From NCBI RefSeq assembly GCF_022267515.1, contig NZ_JAKFGB010000009.1:434001-498000 (forward strand): a DNA stretch of 64,000 nt, given 5' to 3'. Shown one piece after another: positions 18,638-27,039 of this stretch. Every line of letters starts with the position of its first letter. Within the stretch, counting starts at the first letter, position 1. The notes beneath the pieces were generated by a model. That model was given only the letters and a program-made list of their open reading frames with translations. It had not been told where the DNA came from and made no database searches. The translations under genes were made by a program, and so were the position numbers. Source of the DNA: Rubinisphaera margarita (GTDB taxonomy: Bacteria; Planctomycetota; Planctomycetia; Planctomycetales; Planctomycetaceae).

Positions 18638-20101
18638 TTAGAGGGAATCTTTGTTGCCGATTTTGTGCGAGTTCAGATATCCGATCGGATCGTGGCCGTC
18701 GTACTTCACTCCGTCGATGAAGTCCGAAGTCGGCGGCTTGTATCCGTCGGAGTCCCAGGGGACTTCGTCTTTCTCGATCAGACCTTCATCGAGCAGCAGT
18801 TGGGCGGCCTGCAGGTAGATCTCGGGCTTGTAGACCTTGCGGGCGATCTCGTCGTACCACTCGGCGGGCTTCGGTTCGGTGATCTGCCCCCAGCGACGCA
18901 TCTGCGTGAGGAACCAGACGCCATCGCTGTACCAGGGGTAAGTGCAGTAGTGCTTGTAGAAGACGTTGAAGTCCGGCATCGGACGTTTGTCCGACTTCTG
19001 AAAGTAGAAGTAGCCGGTCATCGAGTTGCGGATGATGTCGAAGTCGGCTCCGACATAATCGGATCGCGACAGGATGCGGGCGGCTTCTTCGCGATTGACC
19101 AGCTTGCCGGTGTCGTCGGTTTCATCGAGCCATTTCCCAGCTCGAATCAACGCCTTCACCACGGCGACCATCGTGTCGGGATTCGCGTTGGCCCATTCCT
19201 GGGTGACGCCGAAGACTTTCTCGGGGTTGTTCTTCCAGATGTCGTAGTTCGTCGAAACCGGCACGCCGATGCCTTTGGCGACCGCCTGTTGATTCCACGG
19301 CTCGCCGACGCAGTAACCCTGAATGTTGCCGGCTTCGAGAGTGGCCGGCATCATGGGAGGAGGCGTGACAGAAAGTTCGACCTCGGCATCGGTCCGACCC
19401 CCGATATCGCTTTCGGTATACATCCCCGGGTTAATCCCCGAAGCGGCCAGCCAGTAGCGAAGTTCGTAGTTGTGCGTTGAGGTCGGGAAGACCATGCCCA
19501 TCTGGAGTTTCTCGCCCGAGGCGAGACGCGATTTCACAATCGGCACCAGCGAGTCGGCGGTAATCGGGTGTGGCGGCTGTTCGGATCGCAGAGCAGGATC
19601 GTTCTGCTGCATCTGCTCCCAGATGCTGTTGGAAACTGTGATGCCGTTTCCGTTCAGATCCATCGTGAATGGGGTTATCACGTGAGCGGAGGTGCCGAAC
19701 CCGATCGTGGCGGCGATCGGCTGGCCGGAGAGCATGTGGGCTCCGTCGAGGTTGCCACTGATGACGTTGTCGAGCAGCGTCTTCCAGTTCGGCTGAGCGA
19801 CGACTTCGACCGAAAGTCCTTCATCGGCAAAGAAGCCTTTCTCGCGGGCGATGACGATCGGAGCACAGTCGGTCAGCTTGATGAAGCCGAACTTGAGATC
19901 GGTCTTTTCGAGTGTCAGCTTTTTCGTGCCGCTCGTGGCGATCTCGAGATCTTCAGGAGCCAGCTTGTCGGCTTCCGCGAGATCCGCTTCGGTCAGTTCG
20001 AGCTGAAGTGGCACGGCTCCTTCGCCGGTACTGCATCCGGGAAGGCACGCACAAAGAGCCAGGGCAGAAAGAAACAGTGAAGCACGGAGAGTGCAGATCA
20101 T
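18638..20101 (-). CDS. nrtA: Nitrate-binding lipoprotein NrtA-like
   Basis: Substrate-binding protein of the nitrate ABC importer, tethered to a membrane as a lipoprotein. With the ATG at 20101 the signal peptide reads [17 protein letters not shown] and ends in the lipobox CLPGC (lipid-bearing Cys at residue 23). A linker to about residue 60 follows. The NrtA/CmpA/SsuA-like fold begins at [21 protein letters not shown], a hallmark of this family, and continues with the hinge segment [12 protein letters not shown] and the terminal part ending in [17 protein letters not shown]. The longer frame to 20215 is rejected because it would bury the signal peptide. A sigma-54-type promoter lies about 100 bases upstream. 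Confidence 0.92.
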   Translation of the reverse strand: MICTLRASLFLSALALCACLPGCSTGEGAVPLQLELTEADLAEADKLAPEDLEIATSGTKKLTLEKTDLKFGFIKLTDCAPIVIAREKGFFADEGLSVEVVAQPNWKTLLDNVISGNLDGAHMLSGQPIAATIGFGTSAHVITPFTMDLNGNGITVSNSIWEQMQQNDPALRSEQPPHPITADSLVPIVKSRLASGEKLQMGMVFPTSTHNYELRYWLAASGINPGMYTESDIGGRTDAEVELSVTPPPMMPATLEAGNIQGYCVGEPWNQQAVAKGIGVPVSTNYDIWKNNPEKVFGVTQEWANANPDTMVAVVKALIRAGKWLDETDDTGKLVNREEAARILSRSDYVGADFDIIRNSMTGYFYFQKSDKRPMPDFNVFYKHYCTYPWYSDGVWFLTQMRRWGQITEPKPAEWYDEIARKVYKPEIYLQAAQLLLDEGLIEKDEVPWDSDGYKPPTSDFIDGVKYDGHDPIGYLNSHKIGNKDSL

Positions 20102-20198
20102 CAGCAGGGCGCTTTCGTGAAGGAGTCTCACAACGATTGCCTGAATAATTCCAACTTGTTTGTCCTCACGAGAGCGCGTCGAAGACAATGGGTGGAAA

Positions 20199-20214
20199 AG
20201 CAATGGTTGTGCCA
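20199..20214 (-). promoter_or_regulatory. Sigma-54 (-24/-12) promoter of the nitrate operon
   Basis: Read on the minus strand the site is TGGCACAACCATTGCT: TGGCAC at 20209-20214, five bases, then TTGCT at 20199-20203. The invariant GG and GC are exactly ten bases apart, as required for RpoN promoters. It lies about 100 bases upstream of the nrtA start codon at 20101, so transcription would begin near 20188. About 200 bases of non-coding DNA upstream leaves room for an enhancer site. Known RpoN control of nitrogen genes makes the placement meaningful. Confidence 0.75.
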
Positions 20215-20417
20215 TTCACGGCAGCAGAACTCCCATCCCCGTGGCCGACCGAACAGCGCGGATCAGGCGACACGTGGTCTCCCACAGCGGTGCCTGTTAA
20301 TTCATCTTCAGTGCCTGTTTGACGGACGCGAGAACTTTGATCGGTCCTTTTGTGCTGGGGAAAGAGGCAGCAGGTTCGCATAGTTTGTGCGCACGTCAGC
20401 AGCATTCCGCAGGCAAC

Positions 20418-20449
20418 AAAAAAAGCAGAGCCGGAAGGTCCGGCCCTGC
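20418..20449 (-). terminator. Rho-independent terminator after the porin-like gene
   Basis: On the minus strand an eleven-base-pair stem GCAGGGCCGGA/TCCGGCTCTGC (20425-20449, one G-U pair) is followed by seven T residues. It lies 40 bases after the stop codon of the porin-like gene and upstream of the nitrate transporter promoter, so the porin-like gene is transcribed separately from nrtA. Confidence 0.9.
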
Positions 20450-20489
20450 TTCGTCGAGAGACAAGGTTTGCGTGTTCTTATCGCGAATC

Positions 20490-22019
20490 TCAGAACTGAT
20501 AGTTCGCCAGGAAGTAGAACTGACGGGCATCGTCCCGGTTCAGTGCGGTGTTCGTCACGGCTCCGCCATACCAGAACCAGGAGTAGCCGCTCTGCAGGGT
20601 GAGGTTCTTGTTGACGACGTACGTTGCAATCAGATCGAGCTCGTTCCCGATGTGGCTGTCTTCGGTGCCGCCCACGTCTGTGGACCGCGGGCCCAGCGGA
20701 GCGCCGGCGATGTTGTAGACGTAATCCTGCGCCCGGTGCTTGTCGAACCAGTGCCACTGAGCGAGCAGCGACAGTTTCTCCGTCGGTGCGATCCTGGAGC
20801 CAATCGAGTAGTCGACCATGTTCTGCCCGCCGAGGTTATCGAGAATACCCCAGTAAGCGTGTCCCAGCGGATACAGCGAGAAGTAGGTGCTGTCGCGTCC
20901 GTCGGTTGGATCCTCATCGCCCGAGCCAAGGTAGTACAGGGCGAAGACCGTCGGCTTCATGTCGACCTTGTTCCAGGTGTGGGACACGGTCGCATTGAAG
21001 AATCCCGCGAAGACATCGAGATCAGGTCCCCCCGACTGGAAGTCATCTTCGCCGACCTGAAAGGCTCCCTGAATATCGTAGTCCCAGGTTCGCTCCACGG
21101 TGTCGCAGCAGTCTTTGACTTCTTTCTTCCCGTAGTAGCGGGCACCGAATGTGTGACGATTCCCGTCCTGACGATTCAGAGCCGGCTCGTTCTCCACATC
21201 CCAGATCCAGTAGAGATCCATCGTCCCTTCGTCGAGGCCACGATAGGTCGCGTAAACGCCGTTGACCCATTCACTCTGGTCGGGCGTGTCGAACGATTCC
21301 GTTTTGAAGACCGTGCCCCGAGCCGCCCCGTTGACCGGCTGGACGGCGAAGGCATCGATGTCCCATTCCTTTCCTTTGTAGTAGGCTTTGTAGCCTTCAA
21401 AGTTCCGAAAGGTGTTGGCCCAGCTGAGAGGCGACATCACATGCTGGTCGCCGTAGAGCAGCGTCTGCCGTCCGTAGCGGCCGTGGACTTCGCCGTTCTC
21501 CAGCTCCATCAGTTTGACATCAACATAATATTGCAGCAGGTCGGCCCGATTTTCATCGATCGGCAGGATCGGCAGTTCTTCGCCGAAGGTGCTGGAGTCG
21601 ATCGCTTCGACGTAACCGGTGACCATATCGTTCCAGGTGACGGAGGCGTGCGGCGTCCAGCGCCACTGATCGTAACTGCTCAAGCCTGGCCCGCCCGGTC
21701 GCAGACGGTTCATCTCATGCAAATAGCGATAACGAAGCGCCATCCCGGCTTCGCCCTTCCAGACACAGTTCTCGAACGTAATAGGTTCGAGTTCCGGGAG
21801 AAACGGCTTCTCGCAATCTTCGAAGACATCGATTGAGCAGCAGCCGTCGACGCAGTCATCCACGCAGCGGTCGACACAGTCGTCGCAGCAGTCCTCCGTC
21901 GAGCAGGAGACGAGGCGGATGTCGCTGCCGCTCGTTTCTGCGGCTGGCAGCGAGTCGGCAAAGCAGACGCCGAGTAAAGCGCCGACCCCGGTGGCCAGGG
22001 CGAGTTTCTTAAACAACAT
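20490..22019 (-). CDS. Alginate-export-like outer-membrane porin with Cys-rich N-terminus
   Basis: A predicted outer-membrane beta-barrel. A signal peptide covers about residues 1-27 ([17 protein letters not shown] to PAAE). Residues 39-69 hold nine cysteines (C39, 44, 45, 48, 52, 56, 60, 61, 69), many spaced C-x3-C with Asp and Val between. The barrel from about residue 80 has alternating aromatic strands, including [14 protein letters not shown], the [11 protein letters not shown] segment typical of alginate-export-family porins, and a final strand ending in Phe (FYFLANYQF). The start follows an AGGAAGG ribosome binding site. It sits just upstream of the nitrate uptake operon but has its own terminator; passage of nitrate or nitrite is an inference from position. 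Polysaccharide or other small-anion transport remains possible. Confidence 0.8.
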   Translation of the reverse strand: MLFKKLALATGVGALLGVCFADSLPAAETSGSDIRLVSCSTEDCCDDCVDRCVDDCVDGCCSIDVFEDCEKPFLPELEPITFENCVWKGEAGMALRYRYLHEMNRLRPGGPGLSSYDQWRWTPHASVTWNDMVTGYVEAIDSSTFGEELPILPIDENRADLLQYYVDVKLMELENGEVHGRYGRQTLLYGDQHVMSPLSWANTFRNFEGYKAYYKGKEWDIDAFAVQPVNGAARGTVFKTESFDTPDQSEWVNGVYATYRGLDEGTMDLYWIWDVENEPALNRQDGNRHTFGARYYGKKEVKDCCDTVERTWDYDIQGAFQVGEDDFQSGGPDLDVFAGFFNATVSHTWNKVDMKPTVFALYYLGSGDEDPTDGRDSTYFSLYPLGHAYWGILDNLGGQNMVDYSIGSRIAPTEKLSLLAQWHWFDKHRAQDYVYNIAGAPLGPRSTDVGGTEDSHIGNELDLIATYVVNKNLTLQSGYSWFWYGGAVTNTALNRDDARQFYFLANYQF

Positions 22020-22498
22020 CTGAATTCCTTCCTGGAAGTTCGAACGAATCGAAGAGCAAGTGTGTCAATGCGGGAGTTCGTGGAGGCACTTCGCGCGGGG
22101 CGTTTGCCTCAACCTCTGCTCCTCCCTGAAACCCGCCGGTCATGGATGGACCTGGAACGTTGCTCCTTCAACATTCGCGACGCCCGAGCGGCCGACCCTC
22201 GTGATCGGTCTCTCCGGACCCGCCTCGTTCAGAACGCGAAACTGGTCGGGTACTCCTTGAATCGGAATTCCGGGAATTCGCGACTTTGCCGATTTAAGGG
22301 GCCTGCCATGAACGCAATCGGCTTGCCGCCCAGTGCCGGACGTTCTTGCCTAATCGTTAAAATCAACACGTGGAGATGCGAAGCAGACGGGCCGCCGTGT
22401 ACGATTTGTCCATCAACTTCTCCTCAGTCACGACTCATCCGTCCCGGACAGCGTGGTGTTGTTCGCGCTGAAATCCGAAATTCAACCGAGGTTGGCTC
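22020..22498. other. Gap without a recognisable gene
   Basis: Between the divergently transcribed porin-like gene and the sulfatase gene there are 479 bases with no supported gene. A frame on the plus strand (22062-22502) is open, but its translation is dominated by Arg, Ser and Pro, lacks domain character and starts at GTG without a ribosome binding site. The gap must contain promoters for both flanking genes; none is clear enough to call. Confidence 0.5.
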
Positions 22499-24115
22499 AT
22501 GAATCCGCCGTTCGGCATCCGCTCCCTGATCCTTCTCCTTGGAATCGCCGCCGCTCCATTCGTGCCGACATTCGCCGCCGAGCAGCCGAACTTCCTCGTC
22601 ATCGTCGCAGACGACCTCGGCTTCAGTGACCTCGGATGCTATGGCGGAGAAATCAACACGCCCAATCTCGATCGACTGGCCGGGCAGGGGACGCGGTTCA
22701 CCCGCTTCTACACGACTTCACGCTGTTGTCCGTCGCGAGCAGCCCTGCTGACGGGGCAGTATCCGCACGCGGTTGGACTGGGCCATATGACGCAGGATCT
22801 CCAGCGGCCCGGCTATCGGGGCCGCGTGACTCCCGGCGTTCCGACCATCGCCGAGGTGCTCGAGCCGCTCGGCTATCAGTCTTATCTTGCGGGGAAGTGG
22901 CATCTCGGCACCGACGATCCGACCGCTCACGGTTTCCTTGAATTCTACGGCACCCTCGTGAGTGCAAAGACCTTCTGGGATCCCGATCATTTCACGCGAC
23001 TTCCGGCGGATCGAAAACGAATCGAGTACCCCGCCGACAAGTTCTACGCAACCGATGCGGTGACCGATCATGCGTTGCAGTTTCTGGAAATCGCGCAGAG
23101 CAATCCGGATCAGCCCTGGTTTCTGTACCTGGCCTACAACGCTCCGCACTTTCCGCTGCAGGCTCCGCAGGAAGACATCGCCCGCTATGCCGACCGCTAT
23201 CACGACGGCTGGGATGTTATTCGCGAAGAGCGGCTGGCTCGTATGAAAGAGCTTGGCATCCTGCCGCCCGAGACGCCGCTGACGGCTCGTTCTCCCTACG
23301 CGAACTACGGAGAAACGGAAACGGGAATCAACCCGGCGTGGACCGATCTCCCTGAGGACCGCCGAGCCGATCTCGCCCGACGCATGGCGATCTATGCCGC
23401 GATGATCGACCGCATGGATCAACAGATTGGTCGCGTGGTCGAGCAACTCGAACAGTCCGATCAACTTAATAACACCGTCATTGTGTTCCTCTCCGATAAC
23501 GGAGCCTGTGCCGAATGGGACCCGCACGGCTTCGACATCTCTTCGAGTCCGAACAACATTCTGCATCGCGGCGACGAACTCGATCAGATGGGAACGCCCG
23601 GCACCTTCCACAGTGTCGGCTCCGGCTGGGCGAACGCCAGCAATACGCCCTTCCGGATGTATAAGCACTATGTCCATGAAGGAGGAATCACATCGCCCTG
23701 TATTGTCTTCGATCCTCGAAACCATACGGATGGCGGACAGATCAGCGACATCCCGCTACACCTGATTGATCTTCTCCCCACGCTCGTAACAGCGGCGGGC
23801 GGAACGGTCGATGACCGCTATCCGGGGCAAAGTCTGCAGAAGTATGTGAAGTCCACGAACGTGGAGCGACCGCTCTTCTTCGAACACGAAGGCAATCGAG
23901 CAATTCACGCCGGCCGCTGGAAACTCGTCGCCTTCCGCGATCGGCCGTGGGAACTGTACGACATGCAGCGCGACCGCGTTGAACAGAACAACCTCATCCG
24001 CGCGCATCCCGAAATCGCCGCCGATCTGCACCAGCAATGGAACACTTGGGCCGAAGCGAATCAGGTCACGCCTCTTCCCGAAGACTACGAAGTCCAGTAC
24101 CTCCGTTCGCACTGA
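22499..24115 (+). CDS. Secreted arylsulfatase family protein
   Basis: A type I sulfatase that would hydrolyse sulfate esters, typically of polysaccharides, outside the cytoplasm. A signal peptide covers about residues 1-26 (ending near TFAAEQ). The metal-binding start VIVADDLGFSDLGCYGG follows. The formylglycine site is C76-C77-P78-S79-R80 inside CCPSRAALLTGQYPH, with C76 as the residue converted by the maturation enzyme. Later motifs include AGKWHLG and the metal site VFLSDNGA. Length 538 aa is normal. The gene stands alone on the plus strand; planctomycetes are known for many such genes. The substrate cannot be told from sequence. Confidence 0.93.
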   Translation: MNPPFGIRSLILLLGIAAAPFVPTFAAEQPNFLVIVADDLGFSDLGCYGGEINTPNLDRLAGQGTRFTRFYTTSRCCPSRAALLTGQYPHAVGLGHMTQDLQRPGYRGRVTPGVPTIAEVLEPLGYQSYLAGKWHLGTDDPTAHGFLEFYGTLVSAKTFWDPDHFTRLPADRKRIEYPADKFYATDAVTDHALQFLEIAQSNPDQPWFLYLAYNAPHFPLQAPQEDIARYADRYHDGWDVIREERLARMKELGILPPETPLTARSPYANYGETETGINPAWTDLPEDRRADLARRMAIYAAMIDRMDQQIGRVVEQLEQSDQLNNTVIVFLSDNGACAEWDPHGFDISSSPNNILHRGDELDQMGTPGTFHSVGSGWANASNTPFRMYKHYVHEGGITSPCIVFDPRNHTDGGQISDIPLHLIDLLPTLVTAAGGTVDDRYPGQSLQKYVKSTNVERPLFFEHEGNRAIHAGRWKLVAFRDRPWELYDMQRDRVEQNNLIRAHPEIAADLHQQWNTWAEANQVTPLPEDYEVQYLRSH

Positions 24116-24123
24116 TTAGAAAG

Positions 24124-24146
24124 TCACCCCACCCGTCTGGGTGACG
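24124..24146 (+). other. Hairpin downstream of the sulfatase gene
   Basis: A perfect seven-base-pair inverted repeat, GTCACCC (24124-24130) and GGGTGAC (24140-24146), begins nine bases after the sulfatase stop codon. There is no T tract, so it is not a standard intrinsic terminator; it may stabilise the transcript end or belong to the adjoining repeat element. Confidence 0.4.
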
Positions 24147-24170
24147 AAGTCCCGGGAAGAACACTGCAGG

Positions 24171-24350
24171 GGTGGCCCTGATAGCTTGTCTATCAGGGCG
24201 GCGCAGCCGTAGGAGACCGCCGTTTGACGAGGGTGAAATCTCGACCCTCCCCCGTCTTCCCTCCTGACAACGAAGTCACTTCACAATAAGCCGTCCAACT
24301 CCGTACTCCGACGGCTGCGCCGCCCCGAAAGAATCTTTCGGGGCCACCCG
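24171..24350 (-). repeat. Bipartite-hairpin intergenic repeat, copy 1
   Basis: A 180-base element whose two ends are inverted relative to each other. Each end has GGGTGGCC, a tight hairpin, then GGCGCAGCCGT and GGAG. The hairpins differ: one is CCCTGATAG with its complement CTATCAGGG, the other CCCCGAAAG with CTTTCGGGG. The whole element matches, in reverse orientation, the element at 35028-35203, including the inner segment GAGTTGGACGGC. No open frame is present inside. This looks like a MITE- or REP-like element. Confidence 0.8.
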
Positions 24351-24468
24351 GGTGGACTGGGTGGGCTTTCTGGATCAATGCCGGTGAGCGACCTCTTGTG
24401 GCTGCGCCACTCAGACGCACGCGTCTGAGCCATCCTCTTTAATGAAGCCCAGCCATTTGGGATCGCAG

Positions 24469-24540
24469 GGATGGCACAGAGATTCATCTCTGTGTTGAAT
24501 GCGCACCGTGAACGGTTCGACGTTGCAACGCAACAGGAGG
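24469..24540. repeat. Short repeat with ACAGAGAT hairpin, copy 1
   Basis: The sequence GGGATGGCACAGAGATTCAT continues as CTCTGTGTTG, forming an AGAGAT/ATCTCT hairpin. A near-identical stretch is found at 40188-40250 (GGGATGGTACAGAGATTGAT then CTCTGTATTG), followed in both places by related sequence containing CAACA and AGAGG or GGAGG. It is a second small repeat family, lying just upstream of the LacI gene promoter. Confidence 0.5.
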
Positions 24541-24592
24541 CCTTTCTTTCACGTCGACTGGAACATCGACACCCCCAGAGACCCATCAACGC

Positions 24593-24635
24593 TTGCAATT
24601 CTGTCTCTGGTTTGCCATCTTGCACAAACGATTGT
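24593..24635 (+). promoter_or_regulatory. Possible promoter and LacI-type operator
   Basis: TTGCAA (24593-24598) and CATCTT (24616-24621) are separated by 17 bases and could form a weak sigma-70 promoter. Immediately after it, ACAAACGATTGT (24624-24635) is a near-perfect palindrome centred on CG, the layout typical of LacI-family operators. It lies 25 bases before the regulator start codon, a good position for autoregulation. No second copy was found with confidence in front of the downstream genes. Confidence 0.35.
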
Positions 24636-24660
24636 TCTAAGTCATTTCCGGAATTCCGCC

Positions 24661-25692
24661 GTGTCTTCTTCACCCTCGACGTTGCAACAGGTCGCCGATG
24701 CCGCTGGGGTCAGCGTGTCGACGGCCTCTCGCGCCCTGGCCGGGAAGGCGCGGGAGTATCGCATCAGTTCGAGGACCGAAGCCGCCGTCCAGCAGGCGGC
24801 TCAGAAGTTGAAGTTTCGTCCGAGCAGAACGGCTCAGGCGCTGCGTTCTCAGAAGACCGGATTGCTCGGCGTGGTTGTGCCCGATGTGGCCAATCCCTTC
24901 TTTGCCGCGATCGCTCGTGAAGTGACCCGGGCCGCCGAGGAGAATGGCTATGCCGTCCTGCTGGCCGACACCGGTGAGCAGACGGCGACCGAACAGCGGG
25001 CGGTCGAACAGTTTCTCTCCCGGCAGGTCGAAGGGCTGGTCGTCTGCCCCGTGGGGCACGAATCGCGTCATCTTCAGCGGCTCGAGGCAGCGGGCATTCC
25101 GCTTGTGCATGTCGACCGCGGCTTCTCCGACGGTTCTACCGTGACCGTTACGTCCGAACATACCCTCGGGGCGGCTCAACTGACGCGGCTGCTGATTGAA
25201 GCCGGCCATCGCCACATCGGCATCGTCCAGGGGGAACCGGGGACGCTGCCGAACGAAGAGCGACTCGAAGGCGTACAGTCTGAATTCGAGCGAGCCGGCA
25301 TCGAATGGGATCCAGAGCAGATTGTCGGGACGCATTTCAGTGAAGAGTCCGGCTATCGGGCTGCCGGAATGCTGCTGAAGTCCGGAAAGAAATCACTCAC
25401 CGCCCTGTTCGCATTCAGCAATCAGATCGCCCTCGGCTGCATGCGAGCCATTCGCGAAGCCGAGTTGACGGTTCCGGGAGACCTGTCGCTCGTCACGTTC
25501 GACGATCATCCCTTCGCCGAGTACGTCGCCACGCCGTTGACGGTCGCCTCACAGAACGTAAGCGAAATTGGCCGGACGGCCGCCCGGCTGCTGATTGATC
25601 AAATGACATCGGGGAAAAAGCCCCGCAAGAAAGTCCATCGCATCCCTGTTCAAATTCATCAGCGCGGCTCCATCGCATCGATTGAGTCGTGA
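24661..25692 (+). CDS. LacI-family transcriptional regulator
   Basis: A sugar- or nucleoside-responsive repressor. The N-terminal helix-turn-helix reads TLQQVADAAGVSVSTASRAL (about residues 6-25) followed by the hinge helix ending RPSRTAQALRSQKTG. The periplasmic-binding-protein-like effector domain (residues 60-340) includes LLGVVVPDVANPFFA and the C-terminal TFDDHPFAEYVATPLT. The GTG at 24661 is chosen because it places the DNA-binding domain right at the N-terminus and gives 343 aa, the family norm; the frame is open back to 24499 but that part lies in promoter and repeat DNA. It precedes the nucleoside hydrolase and ribose uptake genes and overlaps no other gene, so it is the likely regulator of that cluster. 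Confidence 0.9.
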   Translation: MSSSPSTLQQVADAAGVSVSTASRALAGKAREYRISSRTEAAVQQAAQKLKFRPSRTAQALRSQKTGLLGVVVPDVANPFFAAIAREVTRAAEENGYAVLLADTGEQTATEQRAVEQFLSRQVEGLVVCPVGHESRHLQRLEAAGIPLVHVDRGFSDGSTVTVTSEHTLGAAQLTRLLIEAGHRHIGIVQGEPGTLPNEERLEGVQSEFERAGIEWDPEQIVGTHFSEESGYRAAGMLLKSGKKSLTALFAFSNQIALGCMRAIREAELTVPGDLSLVTFDDHPFAEYVATPLTVASQNVSEIGRTAARLLIDQMTSGKKPRKKVHRIPVQIHQRGSIASIES

Positions 25693-25718
25693 GAGACACC
25701 TATTCAGAAAGCAAACTC

Positions 25719-26762
25719 ATGAACTGGAAGCCTCTTTATCTTGTTCTTCTCGCCGGAGCGATTGTCTCGGGTGGGCTGGTCAACTTTAGTGCAGCCGGCG
25801 AGCCGGTGCCGTTGATTTTCGATACTGACAGTGGGAACGACATCGACGACGTGCTGGCTCTCGGCTTGATTCACGCGCTGCAGAGTCGGGGCGAATGCGA
25901 GCTGCTCGCCGTGACGATTACCAAGGATCACGAACTGGCTGCTCCGTTTGTCGATGCGGTCAACACGTTCTACGGACGGGGCGAGATCCCAATCGGTGTC
26001 TGCGACAGCGGCGTGACGCCGGAAGCGGGCCGGTTCAATGTGCTGGCGTCCAAGCAGGACAACGGAAAGGACCGCTATCCGCACGACCTGCGATCGGGGA
26101 AGAACGCCCCGGCTGCCGTTACGGTTCTGCGTCAGGCTCTGGCCGATGCCGAAGACAACTCGGTCTCTATCGCCCAGGTCGGATTTTCAACAAACCTCGC
26201 CAACCTGCTCGACAGCGAGCCGGATGACATCAGCCCGCTCTCCGGCAAGGATCTGGTTGCAAAGAAGGTGAAGCTGCTGTCGATTATGGCGGGGGCTTTC
26301 GAGCAGATCCCGAACCGCGAAGGGAAACCGTACGATCACAAGGAATACAATATCATCAAGGACATCCCGTCCAATCAGAAGCTGGCGAAGGAATGGCCGA
26401 CGCCGGTCATCTGGAGTGGATATGAGATCGGTTTGAACCTGCGATATCCGCATGAAAGTATCGAGCAGGATTACGATTACGTTGAACATCATCCGCTCAA
26501 GGAAGCCTACATTCTCTACAACCCGCCGCCTCACGATCGCCCCACCTGGGACCTGACGAGCGTTCTGCAGATTGTGCGACCGAATCGTGGTTACTTCGGA
26601 CTGTCGGAATCGGGTTACGTCGATGTCGCCGATGACGGACTGACCACGTTCCGAGCCGACTCGGAAGGCAAGCATCAGTATCTTACGCTCGACGAGGCCC
26701 AGAAGATCCGCGTCAAGGAAGCCCTCATCTTCCTCTCCAGCGAACCCCCGCACCAGAACTAA
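25719..26762 (+). CDS. Exported nucleoside hydrolase 1
   Basis: A predicted ribonucleoside N-ribohydrolase (inosine-uridine hydrolase family) that releases base and ribose. The signal peptide is MNWKPLYLVLLAGAIVSGG with cleavage near residue 27. The calcium-binding aspartate motif appears as DTDSGNDIDDVLAL, one residue longer than the textbook DxDxGxDD form but shared by the second hydrolase in this cluster. Further blocks are LLAVTITKDHE, FVDAVNTFYGRGEIPIG and the late DLTSVLQIVRPNRGYFGLS. ATG at 25719 gives a normal signal peptide; the GTG at 25689 would overlap the regulator stop. It follows the LacI gene by 26 bases and is probably co-transcribed. Confidence 0.88.
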   Translation: MNWKPLYLVLLAGAIVSGGLVNFSAAGEPVPLIFDTDSGNDIDDVLALGLIHALQSRGECELLAVTITKDHELAAPFVDAVNTFYGRGEIPIGVCDSGVTPEAGRFNVLASKQDNGKDRYPHDLRSGKNAPAAVTVLRQALADAEDNSVSIAQVGFSTNLANLLDSEPDDISPLSGKDLVAKKVKLLSIMAGAFEQIPNREGKPYDHKEYNIIKDIPSNQKLAKEWPTPVIWSGYEIGLNLRYPHESIEQDYDYVEHHPLKEAYILYNPPPHDRPTWDLTSVLQIVRPNRGYFGLSESGYVDVADDGLTTFRADSEGKHQYLTLDEAQKIRVKEALIFLSSEPPHQN

Positions 26763-26858
26763 GAGTAGGGTCCGCCGTGCGGACGCGGAAAGCGTCCTCC
26801 CGAAATCCACAGCGGGCCTTGTTTCTTTGATCTACGGTTTTGAATGAACGACTTTGAG

Positions 26859-26989
26859 GGTAGCCCCGGTTGATTCAACCGGGGTGGCGAAGCCACAGGA
26901 GGTCTGTCGCAATCTCCCAGTTCGAGGCGATGTTTGAGACCTCTTGCCGACTGCGTCGGCCCCGGTAGCGGAGCAACCGGGGCTACCCA
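26859..26989. repeat. Intergenic inverted repeat with CCCCGGTT hairpins
   Basis: A 131-base element with inverted ends, each beginning GGGTAGCCCCGGTTG. The left end is a hairpin CCCCGGTTGATTCAACCGGGG followed by TGGCGAAGCCAC and AGGAGGT; the right end is the mirror version. The layout (GGGT-GCC, hairpin, GGCG-AGCC, GGAG) is the same as in the elements at 24171 and 35028, so it may be a diverged member of one superfamily. It fills the gap between the first nucleoside hydrolase and ribokinase genes. Confidence 0.7.
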
Positions 26990-27039
26990 GATGAACTCTC
27001 GATTTTTAAGGATCCCCGTCCGCAACGGACCCAACGAGA

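Noticed and set aside
20102..20215. Extended N-terminus of NrtA
   Set aside because: Places a clear lipoprotein signal peptide in the interior and runs into the sigma-54 promoter region.
20102..20417. Possible NasR/ANTAR-type leader RNA before nrtA
   Set aside because: No paired hairpins with the expected hexanucleotide loops or attenuator were found, and no ANTAR protein is present in the cluster.
22062..22502. 146-residue open frame overlapping the sulfatase start
   Set aside because: Arg/Ser/Pro-rich translation without domain character, GTG start without ribosome binding site; likely chance open frame in GC-rich DNA.
24499..24660. Longer N-terminus for the LacI regulator
   Set aside because: Would place 54 residues before the helix-turn-helix, runs through repeat and promoter sequence, and does not resemble the family.
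24281..24673. 130-residue minus-strand frame before the LacI gene
   Set aside because: Covers repeat and promoter DNA; low-complexity translation that shares repeat-derived peptide with the frame near 40.1 kb.
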